In this document: in pieces, positions 7,441 to 14,679 of the stretch | Layout of the letters: each line of letters starts with the position of its first letter | Numbering within the stretch: position 1 is the stretch's first letter | NCBI GenBank assembly: GCA_017509985.1 | Contig: JAFWOE010000039.1 | Location: forward strand, 1-62,123 | Length of the DNA: 62,123 nt | DNA from: Lachnospiraceae bacterium | GTDB taxonomy: Bacteria; Bacillota; Clostridia; Lachnospirales; Lachnospiraceae | Direction of reading: 5' to 3' | The notes under the pieces: generated by a model | What the model was told of the DNA's origin: nothing | The model's input: only the letters and a program-made list of their open reading frames with translations | Database searches by the model: none | Translations under genes and position numbers: made by a program

Positions 7441-8211
7441 ATGCAAAAGACATGCTGCTGCGGAACCATCGGGAAAGAAAACAATAGAAGAAACTGTATC
7501 CTGTGCGGGAAACCCCTTGTTTACTTCCGTGAAGAGAGGCTTATGGAGTGCCGGATCTGTCATAAAGCAAAAAACGCAGATGCTGCGTGTGAAGACGGAC
7601 ATTTTGTCTGTGATGACTGCCATAGAGGAGGCGGAGCTGCGATTCTGGATCTGCTGCTTCAAAGCCGGGAGAGAGATCCCGTTTTACTTTTGGAACAGGT
7701 TTTTAAACTTGGGGATGTTCATCTCCATGGTCCTGAACACCATGGCATTGTTCCATGTGTACTGATTACAGCATTTCATAACTGCGGAGGGCAGACAGAC
7801 TTTGAACGCTGCCTTACCGAGGCATGGATCAGGGGAAAGAAGATTCCCGGCGGTGCCTGCGGATTCCTTGGTGTCTGCGGAGCGGCGTCCGGAGCGGGAA
7901 TATTTGCAAGCATCGTCTGCGGTGCAACGCCGCTGGCTGAAAAACAGTGGGAGATTCCACAGCGACTTACTGCAGCCTGCCTGGAGAAAATGGCGGATAT
8001 CGGCGGTCCGCGCTGCTGCAAGCGCACCAGCCGGATCGCAATAGAAACAGCCGCGGATTTTGCTGAGAAAGAATTTGGCATCTCCATGCCGGTTTCGAAG
8101 ACTTCATGCACTTACTGGGCATGGAACAATGAGTGTATACGGCAGCGCTGCCCGTTTTTTTCGCATAGATCTGTACAAAGGCAGATAACAGGAGATATAC
8201 ATGAACTATAA
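7441..8211 (+). CDS. DUF5714 family cysteine-rich protein
   Basis: A 256-residue protein I place in DUF5714. The N-terminal part is zinc-finger-like (CCCG, CILCGK, then MECRICHKAKN and the HFVCDDCH pair). The centre holds GGACGFLGVCGAASGAGIF, then GPRCCKRTS, and the C-terminus has CTYWAWNNECIRQRCPFF, so at least two further cysteine clusters could bind metal or an Fe-S cluster. The start is ATG 7441 with GGGAGATG upstream; an in-frame TTG at 7390 has no ribosome site. It overlaps the radical-SAM gene by 11 bases. Family function is not established; the constant pairing with radical-SAM enzymes suggests a partner or follow-on enzyme. Confidence 0.75.
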   Translation: MQKTCCCGTIGKENNRRNCILCGKPLVYFREERLMECRICHKAKNADAACEDGHFVCDDCHRGGGAAILDLLLQSRERDPVLLLEQVFKLGDVHLHGPEHHGIVPCVLITAFHNCGGQTDFERCLTEAWIRGKKIPGGACGFLGVCGAASGAGIFASIVCGATPLAEKQWEIPQRLTAACLEKMADIGGPRCCKRTSRIAIETAADFAEKEFGISMPVSKTSCTYWAWNNECIRQRCPFFSHRSVQRQITGDIHEL

Positions 8212-9415
8212 AATAGACGGGCACATTGTTGACTCCGTGGAACTGAAATGCCTTGTCGTAAGCCGCGGACTCAAGATTGACAGGGAGGTCTATAGGAAAT
8301 GCGGAAAAGACTTCCGGATCTATCCTAATGCATTGACCTGCAACAGCTTTAAACTTCCCGACGGAACGATCGTTATGGCAACAGATCTGGGTATTCATTT
8401 GAGTACTTTGTCATCCATGTTCTCCTGGGATAATCTCAAACTGTTCAGATATATGAATGATATGACGACAGATTTCCGCCTTTCACTTGTGGAAGGACAG
8501 CCGTCTCTGCGTTATAAAGGAGAGATCATCACTCCGGTTCAGCTGATGCAGGCTTCTGATTTTTACAGGCAGAAGACCAGATCCGGCATGCCTTTTGCAG
8601 GAAATGCGGTATTGCAGGGCTGTGACTGGGTAGCCTTTCAATGCCTTTGGCCCTGCGAATATGCATGTGCCGGAAAACCATGTCAGTTCTGCTTTTCCGG
8701 CGGTCAGTTTGAAGCGCTTGCGCACAGAAAAAAACCGATGCCGTTTATCCCGTCGCCGGCAGATGTTTCGGAAGTAGTTCTCTATGCGGTGGAGCATGAC
8801 GGGGTAAACAGTATGCAGCTCACCGGCGGATCAACATTTCGGGCGGAAACAGAAGAAAAATACATTACCGCTTATCTTGAAGATATGAAAATAAGCGGAG
8901 CCTTAGATTCATTGAAGAATGAACTGCTGCTTTATATTACCCCTCCGGAGCGTCACGATGTGATCGACCGTTATTTTGAAATGGGAGCCAGCCGTATAGC
9001 CTGCAGCCTTGAAGTGTGGGATGATAAACTGGCAGAAAGCATTACTCCGGGAAAACGCAGCTTTACGACCAAGCAGCGGCATTTGGATGCACTGACCTAT
9101 ATAGCCGGGAAGTATGGCCCGGGGAAATCTTTTTCCAACTTTATAATAGGCCTTGAACCGTTTGAAACACTGAAGGAGGGAGCAGCGTGGCTTGCCGAAC
9201 GGGGCGTGATCCCCAGCGCTTCGGTCTGGATGCCGTTTGGCAAACCGGTAAACGGATCCATGAAACCGGCAAGTCTTGATTATTTCCGCAGGACTAAAGA
9301 AATGCTTGCCGAGCTGTATTTGAAATACAATCTGGAACCTTCGGGCTGTTGCGGCCTGAATGTCTGCATTGAGCGCGATATCTGGCGGCTGGCAACAGGA
9401 GCTCCTTGCTGCTGA
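8201..9415 (+). CDS. Radical SAM protein with atypical cysteine motif
   Basis: A 404-residue protein. The Fe-S region is QGCDWVAFQCLWPCEYACAGKPCQFC: cysteines 141, 148, 152, 156, 161 and 164. No C-x3-C-x2-C is present; the nearest is C156-x4-C161-x2-C164. The downstream MQLTGGSTF is a GGE-like SAM-binding strand and ITPPERHDVIDRYFEMGA and SLEVWDDKLAESITPGKR fit a TIM-barrel of the HmdB/BioB type. Two more cysteine groups close the protein (SGCCGLNVC and GAPCC), possibly for another cluster. GGAGATATAC precedes ATG 8201. Coupled to DUF5714; the reaction is unknown. Confidence 0.75.
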   Translation: MNYKIDGHIVDSVELKCLVVSRGLKIDREVYRKCGKDFRIYPNALTCNSFKLPDGTIVMATDLGIHLSTLSSMFSWDNLKLFRYMNDMTTDFRLSLVEGQPSLRYKGEIITPVQLMQASDFYRQKTRSGMPFAGNAVLQGCDWVAFQCLWPCEYACAGKPCQFCFSGGQFEALAHRKKPMPFIPSPADVSEVVLYAVEHDGVNSMQLTGGSTFRAETEEKYITAYLEDMKISGALDSLKNELLLYITPPERHDVIDRYFEMGASRIACSLEVWDDKLAESITPGKRSFTTKQRHLDALTYIAGKYGPGKSFSNFIIGLEPFETLKEGAAWLAERGVIPSASVWMPFGKPVNGSMKPASLDYFRRTKEMLAELYLKYNLEPSGCCGLNVCIERDIWRLATGAPCC

Positions 9416-9471
9416 AGTATCCGGTTAACAGTTAAAGGCAGATGTATATATAAACAGGAAATATCCATTAC

Positions 9472-10602
9472 ATGAAGCATATCAGTCAGGACAATCTGGG
9501 AAAAATTACAGCGCTGAGGCAGTTGCTTCACAGCTGTCCGGACCTCTCTTTGCAGGAAGCCGGGACGATTGAAATTCTGAAGATCTTTCTGCGGGAAAAC
9601 ACGACCCTTGAGATCTGTGACAGGGATGGATGGTTTTATGCCGTTAAGTATGCTTCTGTTGAGCCGGCGGCATCACCGATTGCTTTCCGGGCGGATATGG
9701 ATGCGCTGCCGATGGATGAGAGCATTGCCCTGCCTTACGGTTCCGTACACAAAGGGATGTCCCACAAATGCGGCCATGACGGGCATATGGCCGCACTCTG
9801 CGGCTTGGCGCTGGAACTGGAGAAATTGAAGCTGAACAGGACCGTTTATCTGGTTTTCCAGCCTGCGGAGGAGATTGGCCGGGGAGCAGTCATCTGTGCG
9901 AATCTGATCCGGGAAAAAGGGATCACCGAGATCTATGCATTCCACAATCTCAGTGGTTATCCGGAAAACAGTATTGTTTATCGAAAACAGCTGACGCAGC
10001 CTGCATCGGAAGGCCTGAAGGTCTGTATGCAGGGAAAACAGTCCCATGCCGGTGCCCCGGAGGAAGGACGCAGCCCGTCTGCGGCGATCGCGGAACTGGC
10101 ACTGTATGCACGGCACCTGCCGGAAGAACCGCATGACGGAATGGCTTTGTGCACGATCGTGGGGATGCAGTGCGGACAGGGCGATTTCGGCATCTCCCCG
10201 GGAGAAGGCTCCGTCAGCGTAACGCTCCGGGCGGAACAGGAACCGTTTATGAAAAAAATGGAGAAAAAACTCCTTGAAAAGGCAGAGGAGCTGTCTGCCC
10301 GGGACGGCCTCAGGACAGGGTATGAAATACACGATTATTTCCCTGAAACCAGGAATCACGATGAAGCACTGAACCGTGTGATCCGGAAGGCTTCCATCCT
10401 GCAGCTGCCTGTTATCGAAATGAAAGAACTGTGGAGGGCATCGGAGGACTTCGGATACTATCTGAAGCTGTGCTCCGGGGCGATGTTCTACATCGGCAGC
10501 GGCGAAGAGTACCCTGCGCTGCACACGGACAGCTATGATTTCAATGACAGAATATTAAAAACAGCGGTCGATATGTTCCTTGCACTTGCAGAGACGGAAT
10601 AA
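9472..10602 (+). CDS. M20D-family amidohydrolase (peptidase M20)
   Basis: A 376-residue zinc hydrolase of the M20D type (hippurate hydrolase, N-acyl-amino-acid or IAA-amino-acid hydrolase relatives). Metal ligands are visible in FRADMDALPMDE and SHKCGHDGHMAAL; the catalytic glutamate pair is in QPAEEIGRGA; the lid domain starts near KVCMQGKQSHAGAPEEGRSPSAA. The enzyme cleaves acyl-amide bonds of modified amino acids. It follows the radical-SAM gene by 56 bases on the same strand and may be co-transcribed, which would point to an acylated or amide-linked product or precursor in that pathway; this link is inference. Confidence 0.85.
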   Translation: MKHISQDNLGKITALRQLLHSCPDLSLQEAGTIEILKIFLRENTTLEICDRDGWFYAVKYASVEPAASPIAFRADMDALPMDESIALPYGSVHKGMSHKCGHDGHMAALCGLALELEKLKLNRTVYLVFQPAEEIGRGAVICANLIREKGITEIYAFHNLSGYPENSIVYRKQLTQPASEGLKVCMQGKQSHAGAPEEGRSPSAAIAELALYARHLPEEPHDGMALCTIVGMQCGQGDFGISPGEGSVSVTLRAEQEPFMKKMEKKLLEKAEELSARDGLRTGYEIHDYFPETRNHDEALNRVIRKASILQLPVIEMKELWRASEDFGYYLKLCSGAMFYIGSGEEYPALHTDSYDFNDRILKTAVDMFLALAETE

Positions 10603-10653
10603 CAAAGTGTAAAGATAATATGCTTTATTGAAAATCATTTTAAGGAGACCGGA

Positions 10654-11187
10654 ATGGAACGGGCAAAAGAACTGTTTCTGAAATACAGCGGGAATCGATT
10701 CTATATGGATCTTGACGGCGAAGGCAGTGAATACGACAGCTATCATGTTTCCAAAGAAACGGAAGCAATGTGGGCAGAAGAGCATATTTCCCGTTTCCTG
10801 GAATCAAAAATGCAGGGAAAAGAAGCACTGCGTGCCTATTCGGCAGTGACAGAACTGCTGAAAAGCGACAGGCGGAATGCTAAATGGGACAGATGCCTGT
10901 ATTATCCTCTTCGGGCCGGACATCTGGATGATGTGACGATCCTTTTCATGCTGCCGGCCGGTTTCCGGTTGGCAGAAAAGGCAGCAAAAAAACATCGGTT
11001 TTCCAAGAAAGAAGCGGACGCGTATCTTCAGGAGCTGGACTTTTATATCCGGCTGGTTCGGATCCGTGCGGAAAACGGGACAATAACGCGGGCAGAAGAC
11101 TATGATATGCAGGAGTTTTCCGATCCTGTATATACTGCGGAGTATCTGGATAAGCTGGAACAAAAATGGACAGGACTCTTTCGATGA
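10654..11187 (+). CDS. Uncharacterised protein, 177 aa
   Basis: ATG 10654 follows AAGGAGACCGGA. No known family is recognised. The protein is soluble, mixed charged, predicted mostly helical: MERAKELFLKYSGNRFYMDLDG, a central RNAKWDRCLYYPLRAGHLDD and a basic AEKAAKKHRFSKKEADAYL segment, ending DKLEQKWTGLF. There is no signal peptide or membrane segment. It stands between the amidohydrolase and traX on the same strand with short gaps (51 and 21 bases), so it may belong to the same transcript. No function is proposed. Confidence 0.7.
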   Translation: MERAKELFLKYSGNRFYMDLDGEGSEYDSYHVSKETEAMWAEEHISRFLESKMQGKEALRAYSAVTELLKSDRRNAKWDRCLYYPLRAGHLDDVTILFMLPAGFRLAEKAAKKHRFSKKEADAYLQELDFYIRLVRIRAENGTITRAEDYDMQEFSDPVYTAEYLDKLEQKWTGLFR

Positions 11188-11208
11188 ATAAACAGGCAGA
11201 GTGAAAAA

Positions 11209-11952
11209 ATGGGACTTCAAAAAAAACTGAACGGAAATCAAATCAAACTGATCGCGATCATTGCCATGACTGTCGACCATCTGACGTGGGCTTTTTTCCC
11301 GGGTACGCAGGCAGTATGGTATGTTTTTATGCTGCATATCATCGGACGGCTGACCGCACCGATCATGTGGTTTTTCATTGCCGAAGGGTGTCATTACACA
11401 CATAATGTGAGACGCTATGCCGGAAGGCTGTTTTTGTTTGCGGTAATATCCCATTTCGCCTACGATTTTGCTTTTGGGATTCCGTTTCTGCCGCTTTCAT
11501 CCGGAGCATTCAACCAGACAAGCGTTATGTGGTCGCTGGCATGGGCTGTTGCGGCAATCAGTATATGCCGTCAGGAGCGGATCCCGCAATGGGGAAAGAT
11601 CCTGGCAGTCCTCGCGATCTGCATGGTTTCTTTTCCGTCCGACTGGTCGAGTATTGCCGTTATGTGCCCGCTCTATCTGTATTCCCACAGAGGAAATATG
11701 AAAAAGCAGGCATTTGACATAGTGTTCTGGTCTTTCATTTATGCAGCAGTGTATTTCCTTTTTATCGATAAGCTCTACGGAGTATTGCAGATGTTCACTT
11801 TCCTCACGATCCCGATCCTGTCCGGATACAACGGACAGCGTGGAAACTGGAAGGGGATGAAGTGGCTGTTCTATATTTATTATCCGGCACACCTGGTCGT
11901 GATCGGTCTGATACGCATCCTGCTTCATGGGGATGTTTCCATTATTTTCTGA
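11209..11952 (+). CDS. TraX family membrane protein
   Basis: A 247-residue polytopic membrane protein of the TraX family. The N-terminus LNGNQIKLIAIIAMTVDHLTWAFFPGT, then IGRLTAPIMWFFIAEGCHYTHNVRRYAGRL, are the conserved family segments; seven or more hydrophobic helices follow and the protein ends YYPAHLVVIGLIRILLH. TraX of the F plasmid acetylates pilin; chromosomal homologues in Firmicutes are related to acyltransferase-3-like membrane enzymes and have no assigned substrate. The stop is followed by a small hairpin (GATGTG/CACATC, 11951-11970) with no T-tract. Confidence 0.85.
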   Translation: MGLQKKLNGNQIKLIAIIAMTVDHLTWAFFPGTQAVWYVFMLHIIGRLTAPIMWFFIAEGCHYTHNVRRYAGRLFLFAVISHFAYDFAFGIPFLPLSSGAFNQTSVMWSLAWAVAAISICRQERIPQWGKILAVLAICMVSFPSDWSSIAVMCPLYLYSHRGNMKKQAFDIVFWSFIYAAVYFLFIDKLYGVLQMFTFLTIPILSGYNGQRGNWKGMKWLFYIYYPAHLVVIGLIRILLHGDVSIIF

Positions 11953-12058
11953 TGTGCGTTAAAACACATCGCTGTATATGATGAGACGATGCGGGAGACC
12001 TGTCCGAATGCAGAGATACGTATGGCAGGGAGTTCCCGTGTGCGCATGCCCGTTCCGG

Positions 12059-12087
12059 TTGAAATCCGGCCGGTGCAATTATATAAT
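12059..12087 (+). promoter_or_regulatory. Promoter for the DUF3842 gene
   Basis: TTGAAA (12059-12064), 17 bases, TATAAT (12082-12087): near-perfect sigma-A type promoter. It lies 160 bases upstream of the DUF3842 start, in the roughly 295-base gap after traX. A 77-codon frame (11989-12222) crosses it but lacks a ribosome site and known homology. Confidence 0.6.
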
Positions 12088-12247
12088 AAATACGCTGATC
12101 CTTGTAAAACAGGCGAAACAAAGCTGATTCTGGAATCACCGGACGGGGAAAAGCAGGTTTTCGCACTGGCTGTCGGAAGAAATACTTACGAAACAGAGTA
12201 TGCCGCAGATCCCGGTGGATAACAACAAGTCGAAAAGAGGAAGCAGT

Positions 12248-12664
12248 ATGAAAAAAATACTTGTTATTGATGCCCAGGGCGGTGGTATCGGGAAACAGAT
12301 CGTTGCCGAACTGGTAAAAAGGAACATACCGGCAGAGATCGTTGCGGTGGGAACGAATGCGACGGCGACTTCGCAGATGCTGAAAGCCGGTGCGGCACAC
12401 GGCGCGACCGGAGAAAACCCGGTGATCGTTGGCTGCCGGGATGCAGATTATATCGTCGGGCCGCTGGGAATCGTGATCGCGGATTCCATGTACGGAGAGA
12501 TCACGCCGGGCATGGCGTCTGCCGTAGGACAGAGCCGGGCAAAAAAGGTGTTTATCCCTGTCACAAACTGCGGCAATACCGTAGCCGGAATCCGGGGAGC
12601 GAACCTGAAAGACTACATTGAAGAAGCGGTCGTCATTCTGCAGAAACAGTTTGACGAAGATTGA
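12248..12664 (+). CDS. DUF3842 family protein
   Basis: A 138-residue protein typical of DUF3842: KKILVIDAQGGGIGKQIVAEL at the N-terminus (a Rossmann-like GGGIGK loop), VAVGTNATATSQMLKAGA, and IVGPLGIVIADSMYGEITPGMASAVG. The family is widespread in Clostridia; the glycine loop suggests nucleotide binding, but no reaction is known. The start is ATG 12248, with AAGAGGAAG just before it; the frame extends upstream to 12200 without a ribosome site. The stop codon overlaps the -35 box of the next promoter. Confidence 0.85.
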   Translation: MKKILVIDAQGGGIGKQIVAELVKRNIPAEIVAVGTNATATSQMLKAGAAHGATGENPVIVGCRDADYIVGPLGIVIADSMYGEITPGMASAVGQSRAKKVFIPVTNCGNTVAGIRGANLKDYIEEAVVILQKQFDED

Positions 12665-12690
12665 CAGGGCTTTTCGCTGTATGCTATACT
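12661..12690 (+). promoter_or_regulatory. Promoter of the structured leader
   Basis: TTGACA (12661-12666), an 18-base spacer and TATACT (12685-12690). The -35 box overlaps the DUF3842 stop codon. Transcription would start near 12697 and run straight into a short structured leader ending in a strong terminator. Confidence 0.6.
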
Positions 12691-12696
12691 TTCAAC

Positions 12697-12814
12697 GACA
12701 TGAAGTCACCTGAGGCAGCATGAAGCCGCCGGATTATCTGTTTTATATGTTGCAGGCATTCTAAGAAGGAACGCAGTATTTCTGAAGAAATCATTGTGTA
12801 CCTTCTTTTTTTTT
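12697..12814 (+). ncRNA. Structured leader RNA or small RNA of unknown class
   Basis: Between the promoter at 12661 and the membrane-protein operon at 12832 lies about 118 bases that code for nothing evident. A hairpin (GGCAGC, loop ATGAA, GCCGCC; one mismatch, 12714-12730) is followed by an AT-rich link and a long terminator-like hairpin. The arrangement of promoter, folded RNA, terminator and then ribosome site is that of a transcriptional attenuator or riboswitch; it could equally produce a free small RNA. It matches no class that I recognise. Confidence 0.4.
12763..12814 (+). terminator. Intrinsic terminator or attenuator ahead of the two-gene membrane operon
   Basis: AAGAAGG pairs with CCTTCTT (7 bp); inside it CGCAGT pairs with ATTGTG (wobbles) and ATTTC with GAAAT around a TGAA loop. 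It is followed by nine T residues. The ribosome site AGGAGGAAAG and ATG 12832 come only a few bases after the T-tract, so termination here would silence the operon. Confidence 0.7.
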
Positions 12815-12831
12815 ATGAGGAGGAAAGAATC

Positions 12832-13254
12832 ATGGCATGTTTTATCGTACCTGCTGCAGAAGCTGTAGTTACAACGATCGCTGCTAAAGTGATCGAGAAA
12901 AAGAAAAACAGGGCGGACGCTGAAAAGACCGTACAGGAAACGGCTCTTGCGGCTGCACCCAAAGAGCGCTTTTCATCAAAACTGAAAAGACTGAACTACC
13001 TGCTTTGGGGAGGCTCGGGACTTCTTGCATTTGAACATTTATGGCATGGAGAGATCCAGCCGTTCTTTCCGTTTCTGACGGCAGCGGCGAATCCGGCCGA
13101 TACAGCGGAGATGCTGCATGAAATGGCCACGGTCGGCGTGACTATGGCGGTTGTTGTAACGGCAGTGTGGGGCGTTATGACCTTTGTTTCCGGAAAGATC
13201 CTTAAGAAAGCCGGTGCTGAGGTCCATACATTGAATAAGGAGATTGCAAAATAA
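12832..13254 (+). CDS. Conserved membrane protein of unknown function, 140 aa
   Basis: The start ATG 12832 has GAGGAGGAAAG upstream. The protein begins MACFIVPAAEAVVTTIAAKV, has a charged middle (KKKNRADAEKTVQ, ERFSSKLKRLN), then two hydrophobic segments: LLWGGSGLLAFEHLWHG and VGVTMAVVVTAVWGVMTFV. The WGGSGLLAFEHLWHGEIQPFFPFL motif recurs in clostridial proteins of this type, but no function is known. It overlaps the next gene by TAATG, so both are made together. The shared E-H/W-rich half-membrane motif suggests a two-subunit membrane complex. Confidence 0.75.
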   Translation: MACFIVPAAEAVVTTIAAKVIEKKKNRADAEKTVQETALAAAPKERFSSKLKRLNYLLWGGSGLLAFEHLWHGEIQPFFPFLTAAANPADTAEMLHEMATVGVTMAVVVTAVWGVMTFVSGKILKKAGAEVHTLNKEIAK

Positions 13255-13568
13255 TGACATTATTAATTACATTATTTGCCGCGGTTATCGCGACACTGAT
13301 CTGGTATTCCAATGAAAAAGCACGTAATATGAAGATCAATATTCTCTGCTATATGTTCTGGGGGGCATCTCTCATGTGGTTCGTAGACGCCCTGTTTGAG
13401 TATGCCGAGCTTCGTGCAGAGTATTTTACACCCGCAGTGGAAGACGTATTAAACGATCTTTTCCTCGGGCTGGCGGTCATTGCACTGGCGCTGATCGTCT
13501 GGCTGATCATCCTGCTGGTAAAGGATCCGAATCATGTTGTACGCAAAGCCTTAAAGCGGGAAGCATAA
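13254..13568 (+). CDS. Small membrane protein, partner of the preceding gene
   Basis: A 104-residue protein with three hydrophobic segments: LLITLFAAVIATLIWY, ILCYMFWGASLMWFVDAL and LFLGLAVIALALIVWLIIL. The segment FWGASLMWFVDALFEYAE resembles WGGSGLLAFEHLWHG in the protein before it, so the two may be distant relatives that pair in the membrane. ATG 13254 overlaps the upstream stop. The function is unknown; both genes are expressed behind the attenuator-like leader at 12697-12814, so they probably answer to a small-molecule or stress signal. Confidence 0.75.
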   Translation: MTLLITLFAAVIATLIWYSNEKARNMKINILCYMFWGASLMWFVDALFEYAELRAEYFTPAVEDVLNDLFLGLAVIALALIVWLIILLVKDPNHVVRKALKREA

Positions 13569-13595
13569 CGATCGGATCATCGAATCACTGTAAAA

Positions 13596-13622
13596 CAGGC
13601 GGACAGTATCTGTGTCCGCCTG
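13596..13622 (+). terminator. Rho-independent terminator after the membrane operon
   Basis: CAGGCGGACA and TGTCCGCCTG form a perfect 10-base-pair stem with a 7-base loop, followed by CTTTTT. Confidence 0.85.
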
Positions 13623-13734
13623 CTTTTTATATCTTCTGAGTGCAAAGCGGTTGAAATCCCTGTCCGCAAACGCTATTATCAAAAGAACCGGGATTATTGC
13701 CGAAACGTATTCTTGGAGGAAGAATCACAACATT

Positions 13735-14580
13735 ATGATCAGTCTGATCCTTAGTCTGTTCTGCAGTGCGGCGATATCGCTGATCATGCGCATCGCGCAG
13801 AAACATACAAATAATAATATCAGCATGCTGATGTTCAATTATATAATGTGTACTGCGTTTGCATGCTTCTTTACGATCCGGGATACCGGGTCGGTCATAC
13901 CCTGCGGCACAGGTGCTTCTTATGCCGTCACGCTGGGCCTGTTCAACGGCTGTCTGTATCTCGGTGCCTTTGTCCTTCTTCAGCTTAATATTCAGAAAAA
14001 CGGGGTCGTACTGGCTTCCACCTTTATGAAACTCGGGGTCATGGTGCCAGTAGCAGCGGCTGTGATCCTTTTCGGCGAGGATCCGACAGTAATGCAGATC
14101 TGCGGATTCGTGCTGGCGCTGGCAGCGATCATCCTTATCAACAGCGGAAGCAGAAGCGGAAGACCCACCGGATTCGGTTTTGCCCTGATCCTTCTGCTCC
14201 TCGTCGGGGGCTGCGCGGACGTGATGTCCAAGGTGTACGAAGCGACCGGGGAGCCGGAACTGAAGAGCCATTTCCTGCTGCTGACCTTTTTGACTGCGCT
14301 GATCCTGTGCTGTGTTCTGGCACGGGTCAGAGAACAGAAGATCTCCGTAACGGATGCGGTATTCGGCCTGATCCTCGGCATCCCGAATTACCTTTCCTCC
14401 CGGTTCCTGCTGATCTCCTTAAGCTCGGTACCTGCAGTCATAGCCTATCCGACATTCAGCGTCGGAACGATCGTTATTGTCAGCCTGGTCAGCCTTTCCG
14501 TTTTCAGGGAAAAACTCACCGGGAAGCAGTGGACGGCGATCGCTATCATCCTGCTTTCACTGGTACTGCTGAATGTGTAA
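13735..14580 (+). CDS. EamA/DMT-family transporter
   Basis: A 281-residue integral membrane protein with ten hydrophobic segments in two repeated halves, the DMT/EamA layout. Recognisable parts are LFCSAAISLIMRIAQKH, FNGCLYLGAFVLLQLNIQKNGVVLASTFMKLGVMVPVAAAVILFGE (end of repeat 1), and AYPTFSVGTIVIVSLVSLSVFREKLTGKQWTAIAIILLSL at the end of repeat 2. The family exports amino acids, nucleotides, sugars or drugs; the substrate is not evident. The start is set at ATG 13735 where the protein aligns with family N-termini; GGAGGA lies somewhat far upstream (14 bases). The frame extends to 13612 but that part runs through the previous terminator. Confidence 0.8.
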   Translation: MISLILSLFCSAAISLIMRIAQKHTNNNISMLMFNYIMCTAFACFFTIRDTGSVIPCGTGASYAVTLGLFNGCLYLGAFVLLQLNIQKNGVVLASTFMKLGVMVPVAAAVILFGEDPTVMQICGFVLALAAIILINSGSRSGRPTGFGFALILLLLVGGCADVMSKVYEATGEPELKSHFLLLTFLTALILCCVLARVREQKISVTDAVFGLILGIPNYLSSRFLLISLSSVPAVIAYPTFSVGTIVIVSLVSLSVFREKLTGKQWTAIAIILLSLVLLNV

Positions 14581-14585
14581 AAAAG

Positions 14586-14635
14586 ACAGATCCCGCGGAC
14601 CCGTTCAGGCCGAACCATGAGTCTGCGGGATCTGT
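14586..14635 (-). terminator. Terminator of the ADP-ribosylglycohydrolase gene (convergent region)
   Basis: ACAGATCCCGC pairs with GCGGGATCTGT (11 bp), with GAC/GTC extending the stem. On the minus strand it is followed by a run of T residues (AAAA-rich on plus at 14578-14584), so it mainly ends the minus-strand gene, and lies between two convergent genes. Confidence 0.75.
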
Positions 14636-14679
14636 TTCAGATTCGACAGAATGTTCCGGAAAGAAATGTCTGCGATGCG

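Noticed and set aside
11989-12222. 77-codon frame between traX and the DUF3842 gene
   Set aside because: No ribosome site, no recognised family, and a near-consensus promoter (12059-12087) runs through it. It may be a gene remnant but cannot be supported.
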